Assembly (NCBI GenBank): GCA_013138865.1
Contig: WTBY01000015.1
Span: forward strand, 1-64,000
Source: Helicobacteraceae bacterium
GTDB taxonomy: Bacteria; Campylobacterota; Campylobacteria; Campylobacterales; Sulfurimonadaceae
Direction: 5' to 3'
DNA: 64,000 nt
Part shown: positions 17,160 through 24,795 of the stretch, piece by piece
Layout of the letters: each line of letters opens with the position of its first letter
Position numbering within the stretch: the stretch's first letter is position 1
Made by a program: the position numbers and the translations under genes
Notes under the pieces: generated by a model
The model's input: only the letters and a program-made list of their open reading frames with translations
What the model was told of the DNA's origin: nothing
Database searches by the model: none

Positions 17160-17639
17160 ATGAAAATTGTAATGTTAGATCCTAAGAAGTTAGTACCCTA
17201 TAAAAACAATGCCAAGGTACATACGGAACACCAAATAGAAGAGTTAGCTAAAATTATAGCCAGAGACGGGTTTGACCAGCCCGTGGTAGTAGATAAAGAC
17301 CATATCATTATCAAGGGTCATGGTAGAGTACAAGCAAGCCTTAAACTGGAACTGGACGAGATACCTGTAATAGTGCGTGATGACTTATCACCAGCAGATG
17401 CAGCCTTATCTAGAATGGTAGATAATGAATCAGTTGATACTGAGTGGGATGCCATAGCTCTAGAGTTAGAGTTAAATGGTATTAGTGAGTTGGGGGGAGA
17501 TATAGCCGACACATTATTAGACGATATAGACTTCAGCACACTAGGGGATGGAACACTACAGAACGCAATAGCGACTAAGAGTGCTATTGATGAAACTGAA
17601 GTTACCCATAAGTGTGAATCATGCGGATATGAGTGGTAA
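17160..17639 (+). CDS. ParB/sulfiredoxin-fold protein (paralogue 3)
   Basis: 159 residues starting at the base after the paralogue 2 stop. Core DGFDQPVVVDKDHIIIKGHGR, then EIPVIVRDDLSPADA and MVDNESVDTEWD, matches phage ParB-like nuclease-domain proteins. The C-terminal zinc ribbon CESCGYEW parallels that of paralogue 2, so the two arose by duplication. No helix-turn-helix is visible, which argues against a partition function. Confidence 0.75.
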   Translation: MKIVMLDPKKLVPYKNNAKVHTEHQIEELAKIIARDGFDQPVVVDKDHIIIKGHGRVQASLKLELDEIPVIVRDDLSPADAALSRMVDNESVDTEWDAIALELELNGISELGGDIADTLLDDIDFSTLGDGTLQNAIATKSAIDETEVTHKCESCGYEW

Positions 17640-17643
17640 AAAC

Positions 17644-18318
17644 ATGGCTATTAAAAAGACAACCGTTACGACAATAATTACAGCACAGAAACCCTTCTCA
17701 GAACTAACAGATCAGGAAATGTCAGATCCGTTTAATAATATTACCAGTATGGTGGAGAGTAAAGCCAAGACAGTAATCGTAATATTACCTGAAGGGTATG
17801 ATGAAGGTGGTCCGATAGGATACACCCGAGAGATACTAACCATACTAAGAGAAACGTATGAGCATACAGATGTAAGAAAGTGTCCTTGGGAATACTTCGG
17901 CTCAGGAATTAAGGGCGGATCTGTAGCAATTATCGCCTCAACTAAACCATTCGACATGGATACTGTAGAACTAACCCAAACAGTATTTAAAGATTATGTG
18001 GGGGAGGCAGTACGACACTCCCCTAAAGAACAACGCTTGAATGCCCTGTCACGAGGTACCCACCAGCGACATGGGTTAGAGTACTCTCATAACACTGCAT
18101 TACCACCAATAGGCAAGTGGGGAGAATCAAGACTACTAATAGAGGTATTGGTAAGTAAGGACGTAACAGCATATAGAAGACTCACTAGAACAGAGTTGGG
18201 TATGTTGTATGGGCTAGATATTGCCAATGATCCTAAAGATGTGAAACACCTTATACCCGTAGTAGTGGTGGGTACTATAATCGATGCCGTAGTTAAGGCT
18301 CATAACTTAAGCACTTAA
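17644..18318 (+). CDS. Protein of unknown function after the ParB cluster
   Basis: 224 residues from ATG 17644; ATG 17629 is an alternative and neither has a strong ribosome site. Alternating strands and helices (KTVIVILPEGYDEGG, GGSVAIIASTKPF, LIPVVVVGTIIDAVV) suggest a globular alpha/beta fold. No family recognised. Its stop TAA comes from palindrome copy 6 (AGC ACT TAA), just as in the gene at 9947. Confidence 0.65.
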   Translation: MAIKKTTVTTIITAQKPFSELTDQEMSDPFNNITSMVESKAKTVIVILPEGYDEGGPIGYTREILTILRETYEHTDVRKCPWEYFGSGIKGGSVAIIASTKPFDMDTVELTQTVFKDYVGEAVRHSPKEQRLNALSRGTHQRHGLEYSHNTALPPIGKWGESRLLIEVLVSKDVTAYRRLTRTELGMLYGLDIANDPKDVKHLIPVVVVGTIIDAVVKAHNLST

Positions 18319-18322
18319 GTGC
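18311..18322. repeat. Palindrome GCACTTAAGTGC, copy 6
   Basis: Contains the stop codon of the preceding gene and lies 18 bp before the GTG start at 18341. Confidence 0.9.
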
Positions 18323-18340
18323 AGAAATCAGGAGTATAGT

Positions 18341-18640
18341 GTGGAAGATATAACACCTATGGGCGCAGGATCTAAACCAGTAGATGAAGGCGAACACTAC
18401 CGGTTTGAATATAGTAGACCACTATCAGCATTAGAAAGAGCGTCTGGGGTAGTTACTGTAAAGCTGGATCCATTTAGAATATCCAAAGTCTACGGAGACC
18501 TACCAGCAGATCAATTCACTATTTTAAAGAAAGTGCTAATACCGGGAAGACGGGGTAGAAAGTCTACTGTAGAAGATTGGGATGATATTATATGTGCGGC
18601 TGAACGAGCCAAAGAAATGCTCCTAGAAGATAATAGTTAA
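18341..18640 (+). CDS. Protein of unknown function
   Basis: 99 residues from GTG with a GGAG site. Middle segment VTVKLDPFRISKVYGDLP and a basic patch (PGRRGRKS) near 72; no family recognised. It follows palindrome copy 6 and remains in the terminase transcription block. Confidence 0.65.
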   Translation: MEDITPMGAGSKPVDEGEHYRFEYSRPLSALERASGVVTVKLDPFRISKVYGDLPADQFTILKKVLIPGRRGRKSTVEDWDDIICAAERAKEMLLEDNS

Positions 18641-18641
18641 T

Positions 18642-18863
18642 ATGATAGCAATAACAAACATATCTGGGACTGACAGCCTTACAGGAGTACAGAAGTATCA
18701 ATTAAGGATCAATGCTCAAGTAATATGTGAGTTTGAACATGACCGTACTCCAGAAGGATTAGCCACCTGCCTTCGAGATGCAGCAGATGCAGTAGAAAAG
18801 CATAGAGCGATAGTGAGTGATTTAACATTGGCAAACATACTAGACAGACTAGGAGAACTATAG
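18642..18863 (+). CDS. Small protein of unknown function
   Basis: 73 residues, a beta-rich N-terminus and a helical C-terminus (CLRDAADAVEKH). It starts 1 bp after the previous gene, and its stop overlaps the next start. No family recognised. Confidence 0.6.
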   Translation: MIAITNISGTDSLTGVQKYQLRINAQVICEFEHDRTPEGLATCLRDAADAVEKHRAIVSDLTLANILDRLGEL

Positions 18864-19120
18864 TGAGTATAGAAGAAGGACAAGCAGTATCATCAGAAGC
18901 AGGTAAGGGTAGTGAAACACGACCTACCGATATGAAAGCCTATGGCAAGAATCACGATAGTATTCTAGGTAAAATAGCAGAACATACCCCCTATTGTTAC
19001 TCATGTGATAAGAAGTTAGATGGTATAAGTGGACGAGACTACCAACCCCACAACAGATCTTGTAAGTTTAGTGAGGATAAGACAGAATCCCCCCCAAACC
19101 TGTTCAATGTGAACGTCTAA
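18863..19120 (+). CDS. Small zinc-binding protein
   Basis: 85 residues from a GTG overlapping the previous stop, with AGGAG. YCYSCDKK and HNRSC form a likely C2HC zinc site; the ends look disordered. It is the last gene before the terminator at 19126, so it closes the terminase/ParB block. Confidence 0.6.
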   Translation: MSIEEGQAVSSEAGKGSETRPTDMKAYGKNHDSILGKIAEHTPYCYSCDKKLDGISGRDYQPHNRSCKFSEDKTESPPNLFNVNV

Positions 19121-19125
19121 GTACT

Positions 19126-19148
19126 AAGCCCTAGAGATAGGGTTTTTT
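19126..19148 (+). terminator. Rho-independent terminator ending the terminase/ParB block
   Basis: A CCCTA-GAGA-TAGGG hairpin, extended by G-T and A-T pairs, followed by TTTTTT. The next promoter begins 15 bp downstream. Confidence 0.85.
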
Positions 19149-19162
19149 ATTGACGAATATAT

Positions 19163-19190
19163 TTGACAAACGCATTAAACCTGTTAGACT
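19163..19190 (+). promoter_or_regulatory. Early-type sigma70 promoter, copy 4
   Basis: TTGACA at 19163-19168, a 16 bp spacer, TAGACT at 19185-19190. It starts the long run of small early genes. Confidence 0.85.
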
Positions 19191-19210
19191 AAGTGTAAGA
19201 AATAAATAAA

Positions 19211-19221
19211 AAAGGAACTTA
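19211..19221 (+). promoter_or_regulatory. Repeated ribosome-binding leader AAAGGAACTTA, copy 1
   Basis: The same 11-mer precedes starts at 22771, 25554 and 29527, each time downstream of a TTGACA promoter. It holds a GGA core that could bind CsrA. Confidence 0.7.
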
Positions 19222-19223
19222 AA

Positions 19224-19421
19224 ATGCAAGCTATTATGAAACCTCGGGAGTTATGTCAACAAGGTCAGAGTGACAAATCATATAGAGGGACACCTGATAA
19301 TAACTTAGTACACGATAAGGATTATATGTTTGGGTACAACTCCACAGAATATACACCAGAAACACACAGCCAGAAAGCATCGAACTTCGGCTTCGGAACT
19401 AAACCTTGGGGAGACAACTAA
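19224..19421 (+). CDS. Small protein of unknown function
   Basis: 65 residues, hydrophilic, Asn/Tyr/Gly-rich and probably disordered. It is the first gene of the operon from promoter 19163. No family recognised. Confidence 0.6.
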   Translation: MQAIMKPRELCQQGQSDKSYRGTPDNNLVHDKDYMFGYNSTEYTPETHSQKASNFGFGTKPWGDN

Positions 19422-19618
19422 TGTCAGAAGAACTAATCCTACCGCACATCGATATTCAATTATTAGATGACAATATGGAAGATCTGCACTACCAAGTAGA
19501 ACGTGCCAGAAACACAGCACATAGCTATGGTGAGAGTGAGGGAGTAGAGACTCTGAACTACCTCCTCACCCTGCTAGAGATTATGTCAGACCAAGTAACT
19601 GATATGAGGGTGGGGTAA
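19421..19618 (+). CDS. Small helical protein of unknown function
   Basis: 65 residues from ATG 19421, which overlaps the previous stop and has GGGGAGA ahead. Helical, acidic, with a Leu pattern (LNYLLTLLEIM) that could dimerise. Its stop overlaps the next ATG. Confidence 0.6.
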   Translation: MSEELILPHIDIQLLDDNMEDLHYQVERARNTAHSYGESEGVETLNYLLTLLEIMSDQVTDMRVG

Positions 19619-19842
19619 TGAGTACCGGTGCAGATTATAAACACCTGTTTGCTTATAAGCATACTAGTAGTGGAGCAGTAGCCTTAGTAATACAACATGA
19701 TGATAGAAAACTATGTTGGCGTTACAGAGGCTGGGACTTCACTATAGACAGACCATTCAGAGACTTCCAGAACATAGATCAATTTGCTGAGTGGGTAGAG
19801 CGGATCAACCCAGACGATATTATCAAGGAGTATGTATCATGA
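19618..19842 (+). CDS. Small protein of unknown function
   Basis: 74 residues; start and stop both overlap neighbours (TAATG, ATGA). A beta-rich centre (GAVALVIQHDDRKLCWRYRGW) is followed by a helix. No family recognised. Confidence 0.6.
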   Translation: MSTGADYKHLFAYKHTSSGAVALVIQHDDRKLCWRYRGWDFTIDRPFRDFQNIDQFAEWVERINPDDIIKEYVS

Positions 19843-20219
19843 CTAAATCCTATGTGACCATTATAGATAGAGTATGTATTGTTTGTGGTACCCAGTACTC
19901 AACCAATGAACTAGCACTAGACAAGCACCTACGTGCTAAGTATGAACAGCATACGTTAGGGGGGTGGGGAGCATGCGACACCCATCAAAAGTTAGCAGAT
20001 GATGAGTATGTAGCATTAGTAGAATCAGAACCACCTATGTATGGTAATAAAACAGTACCACCAGAAGATGCTGTACGGTTGGGACGAATAGTACACATAA
20101 AAAAGAATATCTTTGAAGAAATGTTTGACACCAAACTATCAACAGATAGATTCCCAGTATGTTTTGTAGAAGCTGAACTAGTAGACCATATTGAAAAGCT
20201 TCAAGGAGCAATGGCATGA
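19839..20219 (+). CDS. Small zinc-binding protein of unknown function
   Basis: 126 residues from ATG 19839 with an AAGGAG site; the longer frame from 19791 lies inside the previous gene. CIVCG near 14-18 and CDTH near 46-49 make a likely zinc site; the rest is an alpha/beta domain without a known family. Confidence 0.65.
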   Translation: MTKSYVTIIDRVCIVCGTQYSTNELALDKHLRAKYEQHTLGGWGACDTHQKLADDEYVALVESEPPMYGNKTVPPEDAVRLGRIVHIKKNIFEEMFDTKLSTDRFPVCFVEAELVDHIEKLQGAMA

Positions 20220-20389
20220 GCATAGAAGTGAAAATTGATAAGACAGACTTTGGAACCTTCCACCTAAGAATACTGCACAACGGACTAGAGCAGAACACCA
20301 ATGAGTATAGTTTGCATACCTTAGATAAGATAGCTAACGCTATTAAGGATCAGATTGAAATAGAAATGTCTAACCCACGGAGTAGATGA
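20216..20389 (+). CDS. Very small protein of unknown function
   Basis: 57 residues, starting 4 bp inside the previous gene with AAGGAGC upstream and ending in an overlap with the next start. Beta-then-helix pattern (VKIDKTDFGTFHLRIL, then IANAIKDQIEIEM). The ribosome site and tight coupling support a real gene. Confidence 0.6.
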   Translation: MSIEVKIDKTDFGTFHLRILHNGLEQNTNEYSLHTLDKIANAIKDQIEIEMSNPRSR

Positions 20390-20640
20390 TGACAGCACCT
20401 AAACCTAAGTGGGCACATAAAGCCACAACAGAAGAAGTTAAACCTTCTGACGAGGTGTGGACTATGAAGGATGGTACTAAGATAGAGGTAAAGGATATGG
20501 AAGAGAGCCATGCCAAGAACTGTCTTAGAATGTTGATCAGAAAGATTACTAAATTCAATCAAGCAAAACAGCACTTAAGTGCAATAGACCATGATGCCAT
20601 ACTGATGGACATCTACTCAGATAAATGGGGAGATAAGTAA
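20386..20640 (+). CDS. Small protein of unknown function
   Basis: 84 residues; two adjacent ATGs (20386 and 20389), the second better spaced from GGAG. Basic helical C-terminal half. Palindrome copy 7 lies inside and encodes His-Leu-Ser-Ala. No family recognised. Confidence 0.6.
   Translation: MMTAPKPKWAHKATTEEVKPSDEVWTMKDGTKIEVKDMEESHAKNCLRMLIRKITKFNQAKQHLSAIDHDAILMDIYSDKWGDK
20571..20582. repeat. Palindrome GCACTTAAGTGC, copy 7 (inside a gene)
   Basis: Lies within the coding region 20386-20640, in the frame that reads CAC TTA AGT GC, the same frame as in copies 10 and 12. Confidence 0.9.
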
Positions 20641-20846
20641 TGTTTACTATATTTGATAAGATTATCCATGGGAAGACAGGGGGGGAATATACAGTAGTAG
20701 CTATACCACAAGAATATAAAAGGTTGGAATATAACAATGAAACCTACTACGAGTATTATGACCAAGAAAATGGGATGTTCTACCTCAGATGTAAATCAGA
20801 AATGGAGGACGGTAGGTTCAAACTACAGGAGATAAGTAATGACTAA
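20640..20846 (+). CDS. Small protein, possibly DUF1653-like
   Basis: 68 residues overlapping the previous stop (TAATG). The pattern GGEYTVVAIPQ ... YYEYYDQENGMFYLR resembles the small beta-barrel DUF1653 family, which begins with a 'G..Y.V...A' strand. The match is short and uncertain. Confidence 0.5.
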   Translation: MFTIFDKIIHGKTGGEYTVVAIPQEYKRLEYNNETYYEYYDQENGMFYLRCKSEMEDGRFKLQEISND

Positions 20847-21189
20847 ACCAACAGCAGAAGAACTACAAACAAAAACTAACCAAGAGCTTAATGAGTTGGT
20901 GGCGGTCGCTCAGGGTTGGTACAAAGACCAAGAGCAGTTTTATTCTGTAGAACAATGGTATTCCAGCGAAAGAATACGTGTTGTTAGTGTTAAACATTAC
21001 CAACCGACAGAGCCAACAGAGCAAGGTGAAAGCCAATGCTGGAAGTTGATGGTTAAGTGCAAAATGACTATCACATACTTAGACGTAGGAGCTGAAGTCT
21101 TAGTCTACGGTATCTGCAAGTTTTACGACAAAGACCCCCAACGTGCTGCCGTTATTGCAGCTATACTTTACTTACAGGAGCAAGAGTGA
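20839..21189 (+). CDS. Protein of unknown function in a foreign-looking segment
   Basis: 116 residues. A helical N-terminus (KPTAEELQTKTNQELNELVA) precedes a beta-rich core; the layout resembles small early proteins of enterobacterial and Vibrio phages. Codon use shifts here to GTT/GGT/TTT-rich sequence, unlike the AGTA/CTA-rich neighbours, up to about 22693. Confidence 0.6.
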   Translation: MTKPTAEELQTKTNQELNELVAVAQGWYKDQEQFYSVEQWYSSERIRVVSVKHYQPTEPTEQGESQCWKLMVKCKMTITYLDVGAEVLVYGICKFYDKDPQRAAVIAAILYLQEQE

Positions 21190-21353
21190 TGAAACATTGT
21201 ACTTTTATGTTTTGGTTTAATACGGTGCTACTTCTGGGTTCATCAACTTTAGCCCTAAATGGAGTAGACCTGCTAACTATATCTGCTGCATTACTAGTGA
21301 ATGTAAATATATGGTTTGCTGTTTCTATAATCCTAGAGGAGAAAACAAAATGA
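21189..21353 (+). CDS. Small membrane protein
   Basis: 54 residues with two hydrophobic stretches (FMFWFNTVLLLGSSTLAL and ISAALLVNVNIWFAVSII) and a short charged tail. Its ATG overlaps the previous stop and its stop overlaps the next start. A small inner-membrane protein, function unknown. Confidence 0.6.
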   Translation: MKHCTFMFWFNTVLLLGSSTLALNGVDLLTISAALLVNVNIWFAVSIILEEKTK

Positions 21354-21790
21354 CAAATAAATGGAAAGATGGGTTGCCTCCTGTTGGTGAGGTTTGTGAG
21401 GTGCTATCCAGTGGTAAGTGGAGAGAAACCACTATTGTTGGCGTGTATGAAGGTAAGGTTATTTTTACAACACCTTTTAACGCGAACAAGCACATTGATT
21501 GGCACCCTAATGGAGTTAAGTCTTATGAGTTCAGGACTATCAAATCACAAGCTGATACTGAACGTGAAGAGGCTATTGAAGAGATGTGCATAGGCGTACT
21601 TAACGATAAGTCTCTAAATGTGCGAGGGGATTGTGAAACTCTTTACGATGCTGGTTATCACAATGGCGTTAAGGTGGGCGAGGAAGTTAGTAGGGAGGAT
21701 TTAACACTGTTTATTAAAAGTACGGTAGGTCTTGAGTACCTACAAGATGAATTGTTAGCTCACTTCCACATAGCCAGAAAGGTGAAGTGA
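21350..21790 (+). CDS. Protein of unknown function
   Basis: 146 residues from ATG 21350 with an AGAGGAG site, inside the segment of different codon use. The N-terminal half (LPPVGEVCEVL, then KVIFTTPF, then W) resembles small phage beta-barrel proteins; the C-terminal half is helical. No family named. Confidence 0.6.
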   Translation: MTNKWKDGLPPVGEVCEVLSSGKWRETTIVGVYEGKVIFTTPFNANKHIDWHPNGVKSYEFRTIKSQADTEREEAIEEMCIGVLNDKSLNVRGDCETLYDAGYHNGVKVGEEVSREDLTLFIKSTVGLEYLQDELLAHFHIARKVK

Positions 21791-21791
21791 T

Positions 21792-22025
21792 ATGGATACA
21801 GTGTCAGCTAGATTAGATATTGAAATGTTTGTCGATTGCCCGGAGTGTGAACACATGATTGACCTTTTAAGTGAAAGGGATACAGACGAATATGACCATA
21901 ACGAAGAAGGCTATCTTTTGCGTCAGATGTTCCCAAGCAACGGTAGTCATGACGATTTTGAGTGTAAAAAGGTCACTTGCTCTCAATGTAAATGTACTTT
22001 TAACGTAAAGGGCTTGGAGTGGTAG
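21792..22025 (+). CDS. Small zinc-ribbon protein
   Basis: 77 residues: CPECEH near 16-21 and CSQCKC near 63-68 form a four-Cys zinc ribbon with an acidic middle. Function unknown; such proteins often bind nucleic acid or host RNA polymerase. Confidence 0.6.
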   Translation: MDTVSARLDIEMFVDCPECEHMIDLLSERDTDEYDHNEEGYLLRQMFPSNGSHDDFECKKVTCSQCKCTFNVKGLEW

Positions 22026-22027
22026 TC

Positions 22028-22693
22028 ATGAATAACAAACTAATAATTAACGGAATAGATTGGAATGATCCTCGTATGGTCAGGGTGAAGTGTGTTTTTA
22101 ACCATGAGGCTAATAACAGCAAAGACAATACTGACTATGTAGGTGAGTTTAGATTTTTCAATAAAGGTGAACCCGACTACCCTTATGAAGATTCGGTAGG
22201 GATGCAGTTTAGCCAATGCCGATTAGCCCAAGGTGAAAAGACACCTTATGAAGGTAAAGGACAGCCTGTTCCTGATGGTGTTATGGTTGAAGCGTGGGGC
22301 TATAAAAACGGACGACAGTACTACCGTTCCAGAAGATGTGCTGAGAATACAGTGTGGAACCTAGTCGATGAATATCAAATCCAAGAACAGCCACCAGAAG
22401 AGAAACAATCTCGAACAACAATCCCAGAAGGTACAGTTAGAGTTGTCAATGCTGTAACAGGTGAAGAGACTAAGCTATCTAAGTCGTTATTAGTTATAAA
22501 TGAAATAACATTTAAGCCTATTGAGGTAGGGTTGCTAGGCAGAGCCATTGCTAGACTTAAAAATGAATTAACAAAACTGTATATGATAAAGGCTGACTTA
22601 GAGATGGTTAGTTGGTCCGACCCAAACTTCCTAAAGAAGCTCTACCTAGAAATAGAAGATATAGAATCTTTAATCAAGGAGCTTGATGGTTAG
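22028..22693 (+). CDS. Protein of unknown function
   Basis: 221 residues from ATG 22028 with GGAG upstream. N-terminal beta-rich domain with Trp and Tyr (GIDWNDPRMVRVKCVF), a Pro/Glu/Gln linker near 120, then a helical C-terminus. Last gene of the segment with different codon use; the next promoter starts 12 bp later. Confidence 0.6.
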   Translation: MNNKLIINGIDWNDPRMVRVKCVFNHEANNSKDNTDYVGEFRFFNKGEPDYPYEDSVGMQFSQCRLAQGEKTPYEGKGQPVPDGVMVEAWGYKNGRQYYRSRRCAENTVWNLVDEYQIQEQPPEEKQSRTTIPEGTVRVVNAVTGEETKLSKSLLVINEITFKPIEVGLLGRAIARLKNELTKLYMIKADLEMVSWSDPNFLKKLYLEIEDIESLIKELDG

Positions 22694-22705
22694 AGGCATT
22701 ATTAT

Positions 22706-22733
22706 TTGACAAACGTATTTAATCGGGTAGACT
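22706..22733 (+). promoter_or_regulatory. Early-type sigma70 promoter, copy 5
   Basis: TTGACA at 22706-22711, a 16 bp spacer, TAGACT at 22728-22733. Confidence 0.85.
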
Positions 22734-22756
22734 ATGCTTGTACATTAAATAAAACA

Positions 22757-22767
22757 AAAGGAACTTA
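22757..22767 (+). promoter_or_regulatory. Repeated ribosome-binding leader AAAGGAACTTA, copy 2
   Basis: Directly precedes the ATG at 22771; same 11-mer as at 19211. Confidence 0.7.
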
Positions 22768-22770
22768 AAA

Positions 22771-23034
22771 ATGGCTAAATTATCTATAATCCAGAAACGC
22801 CAGATAATGAGAATGCTCGATAACGTCTGGGTAGTTAAAGGGGACGACTTTAGAGCTATGCATGGATCACCCCTCCCACAAAATCTATTGTGTGATTTAG
22901 TAATCACGACATACCAACAAGTTGAACCTCTTAACGAACTAGCCCGAGGAGCCATAGAAACATTAGGTCGGATGGGCGATATGAGTAGACTAGAAATTGC
23001 GTATGAAACATTTACTGAACAGGAGTATTCATAA
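22771..23034 (+). CDS. Small protein of unknown function
   Basis: 87 residues, mostly helical, basic N-terminus (KLSIIQKRQIMRML). First gene after promoter 22706. Its stop overlaps the next ATG. No family recognised. Confidence 0.6.
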   Translation: MAKLSIIQKRQIMRMLDNVWVVKGDDFRAMHGSPLPQNLLCDLVITTYQQVEPLNELARGAIETLGRMGDMSRLEIAYETFTEQEYS

Positions 23035-23414
23035 TGAATTATTTGACTCATTATGTACAAGCAAAACAAACAGCCTTATTTATAAAGACAAGAGCCTTCT
23101 TTGCCTTCTCAAACGAGCAGCTACATGCCCGTGAGGAGGAAGGTGTGGAGTATGTATCCATGGGGGCTGGAATGGTATGTCCTAAGTCTAATGCTAAAGA
23201 ATTATATGAAGGTTTAAAACTCATTACTGTAGAAGGTATTAAAGAGGATATAGCAGAGAATGGTATTGATGCTATAATCGAAAGAGAGCTTAGTAATCAT
23301 GAAGCCTATTATGTGGGTAACATAGAAGATACGGTAGAAGCACTGGAAGATTACGGTGTCACACCAGAACAAGTACTAAGCGTTTATAACGGTACCCGAG
23401 ATAACCATGAATGA
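23034..23414 (+). CDS. Conserved phage protein of the FFAFS...NHEAYY type (DUF7659-like)
   Basis: 126 residues. The sequence FFAFSNEQL, then GAGMVCPKSNA, then ELSNHEAYYVGN and DYGVTPEQVLSVY recalls a small family common in phages of diverse hosts. No function is known. Coupled on both sides by overlapping start and stop codons. Confidence 0.6.
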   Translation: MNYLTHYVQAKQTALFIKTRAFFAFSNEQLHAREEEGVEYVSMGAGMVCPKSNAKELYEGLKLITVEGIKEDIAENGIDAIIERELSNHEAYYVGNIEDTVEALEDYGVTPEQVLSVYNGTRDNHE

Positions 23415-23986
23415 ATGATATAGAAATTAATGATCTAGTAATGATGGAAGTTATGGCAGTTATGAAAACTGAATCCTCCCTAAAGAGATCTAGGAATGGA
23501 ATAATCCAGACACTATTACCCAAAGCTGATATGTATGAAATAGTCTCAGCAATACAGGAATTACTAGAACAAGGTTTCCTTAAGAGTGCGGGTGAGAGTC
23601 TGTATATACTGGGAGATAACATTTATAGTATGGAAGGCTACGACCCATTCAAACTAGCAAGCCTAGAACCTAGAAGTAGAATTGAGGTTGAACCTAAAGC
23701 CCCACCACAGCCTAAAAAGGCTAAACCCTCACCATCACCCAAGAAGAAGATTAAACCAGCTAAAACAGAGCCTAAACCTGCACCACACCCACAGTATGGG
23801 AAGTCTACCTATGATCTAGAGTTTGATGCACTAGAAAAGAGATTAAACACTAAAAATATAGAGATTGAAGATCTAGACATTAAGATTAAAATGTTAAAAC
23901 GATTGTCCTTACTACTCGATGATAGTATTGCCGAGCTACTAGAAGAAGTGGTTAAAGATTTAAGTAAAATAGAACGCCAACAGTAA
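23411..23986 (+). CDS. Modular protein: winged-helix-like domain, Pro/Lys linker, coiled coil
   Basis: 191 residues. Residues 1-75 look like a small winged helix (SRNGIIQTLLP ... AIQELLEQGFLKSAGESLYIL). Residues about 95-130 are a Pro/Lys/Ala linker, and 140-190 form a coiled coil. The layout suits a DNA-binding dimer. Palindrome copy 8 starts 2 bp after the stop. Confidence 0.6.
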   Translation: MNDIEINDLVMMEVMAVMKTESSLKRSRNGIIQTLLPKADMYEIVSAIQELLEQGFLKSAGESLYILGDNIYSMEGYDPFKLASLEPRSRIEVEPKAPPQPKKAKPSPSPKKKIKPAKTEPKPAPHPQYGKSTYDLEFDALEKRLNTKNIEIEDLDIKIKMLKRLSLLLDDSIAELLEEVVKDLSKIERQQ

Positions 23987-23987
23987 C

Positions 23988-23999
23988 GCACTTAAGTGC
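23988..23999. repeat. Palindrome GCACTTAAGTGC, copy 8
   Basis: Between two genes, 14 bp before the ATG at 24014. Confidence 0.9.
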
Positions 24000-24013
24000 A
24001 GGGAGAGGGTCTC

Positions 24014-24292
24014 ATGCCTAAACAAGATACAGCCTTCAAGAATTACATGAAGCGAAAAAAGAAAGAAGTGTTTGTATACAACCACCAGTTTGGTTGCCCG
24101 ATGATAGATCACCCAGTACCAATCAATGAGTGTATCTGTGATTGCTATGAGTACTCAATATTCCAAGCCGGATATAAGGCAGGAAAGGATACTGATACCC
24201 TAGCAGACTTCCAAGACACACTAGATATGGAAGATGAATCAGATCACCACTATTCACTAGTGATAGATCAGCATATAAAGGACAATGACTAA
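24014..24292 (+). CDS. Small Cys-containing protein of unknown function
   Basis: 92 residues from ATG 24014 with GGGAGAGGG ahead. Basic N-terminus, then FGCPMIDH and ECICDCYEY, which could bind metal, and an acidic tail. Ends in an overlap with the next start. Confidence 0.6.
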   Translation: MPKQDTAFKNYMKRKKKEVFVYNHQFGCPMIDHPVPINECICDCYEYSIFQAGYKAGKDTDTLADFQDTLDMEDESDHHYSLVIDQHIKDND

Positions 24293-24504
24293 TGTGGCAA
24301 AGAATAAAGCAATACTTCTGTAACCATGATTGGACATGTAATCATGTAGAAGGAATACCCCCAGCAAAACACCAACTAAATACGACCCAAGGTTTTTGGG
24401 AATACGCCACTATGTACTGCTCTAAGTGTGGGCAGATTAGTGATTTAAGCAGAAAGAAACTACCAAAGGAAAAGCAACATGTCAGACACATCAACGACCT
24501 ATAA
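24292..24504 (+). CDS. Small zinc-binding protein
   Basis: 70 residues. CNHDWTC near 10-16 and CSKCG near 43-47 with adjacent His give a likely zinc site, as in many phage proteins that begin 'W..I...FC.H.W'. Overlaps the next gene by 26 bp. Confidence 0.6.
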   Translation: MWQRIKQYFCNHDWTCNHVEGIPPAKHQLNTTQGFWEYATMYCSKCGQISDLSRKKLPKEKQHVRHINDL

Positions 24505-24724
24505 CGCCACCGTATTTAAAAAGAAATCAGGGCACTACCTAGTCATAAATAAAAACATAGACGGAACCAAATCTATAGGTACGAGTACTAAGTTGGGGGT
24601 AGCTACTATTAACCCAGACCTAAGAAACATACCAAGAGAAGAACGACAGCAACTACTCACTGAATATGACATGGTACATGTAAAAGTAACTACTTCAGTA
24701 ATAGAAGCAGAAGATCCAGCTTAA
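24479..24724 (+). CDS. Small protein of unknown function
   Basis: 81 residues starting inside the previous gene with AAAGGAAAAG upstream. Beta-rich (GHYLVINKNIDGTKSIG). No family recognised. Last gene before promoter 24737. Confidence 0.6.
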   Translation: MSDTSTTYNATVFKKKSGHYLVINKNIDGTKSIGTSTKLGVATINPDLRNIPREERQQLLTEYDMVHVKVTTSVIEAEDPA

Positions 24725-24736
24725 GGATCAATATAT

Positions 24737-24764
24737 TTGACAAACTCATTTAATCTGGTAGGAT
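24737..24764 (+). promoter_or_regulatory. Early-type sigma70 promoter, copy 6
   Basis: TTGACA at 24737-24742, a 16 bp spacer, TAGGAT at 24759-24764. Confidence 0.8.
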
Positions 24765-24795
24765 ATAAGGGCAATAAATATTCAAGGAGAGATGT

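Noticed and set aside
16154-17639. The ParB-like trio as a partition system
   Set aside because: They are 159-170 residues long, show only the ParB/Srx core plus small zinc knuckles, lack a helix-turn-helix, and no ParA-type ATPase is nearby.
21369-21593. Open frame overlapping the gene at 21350
   Set aside because: Different frame within a better supported gene that has a strong AGAGGAG site.
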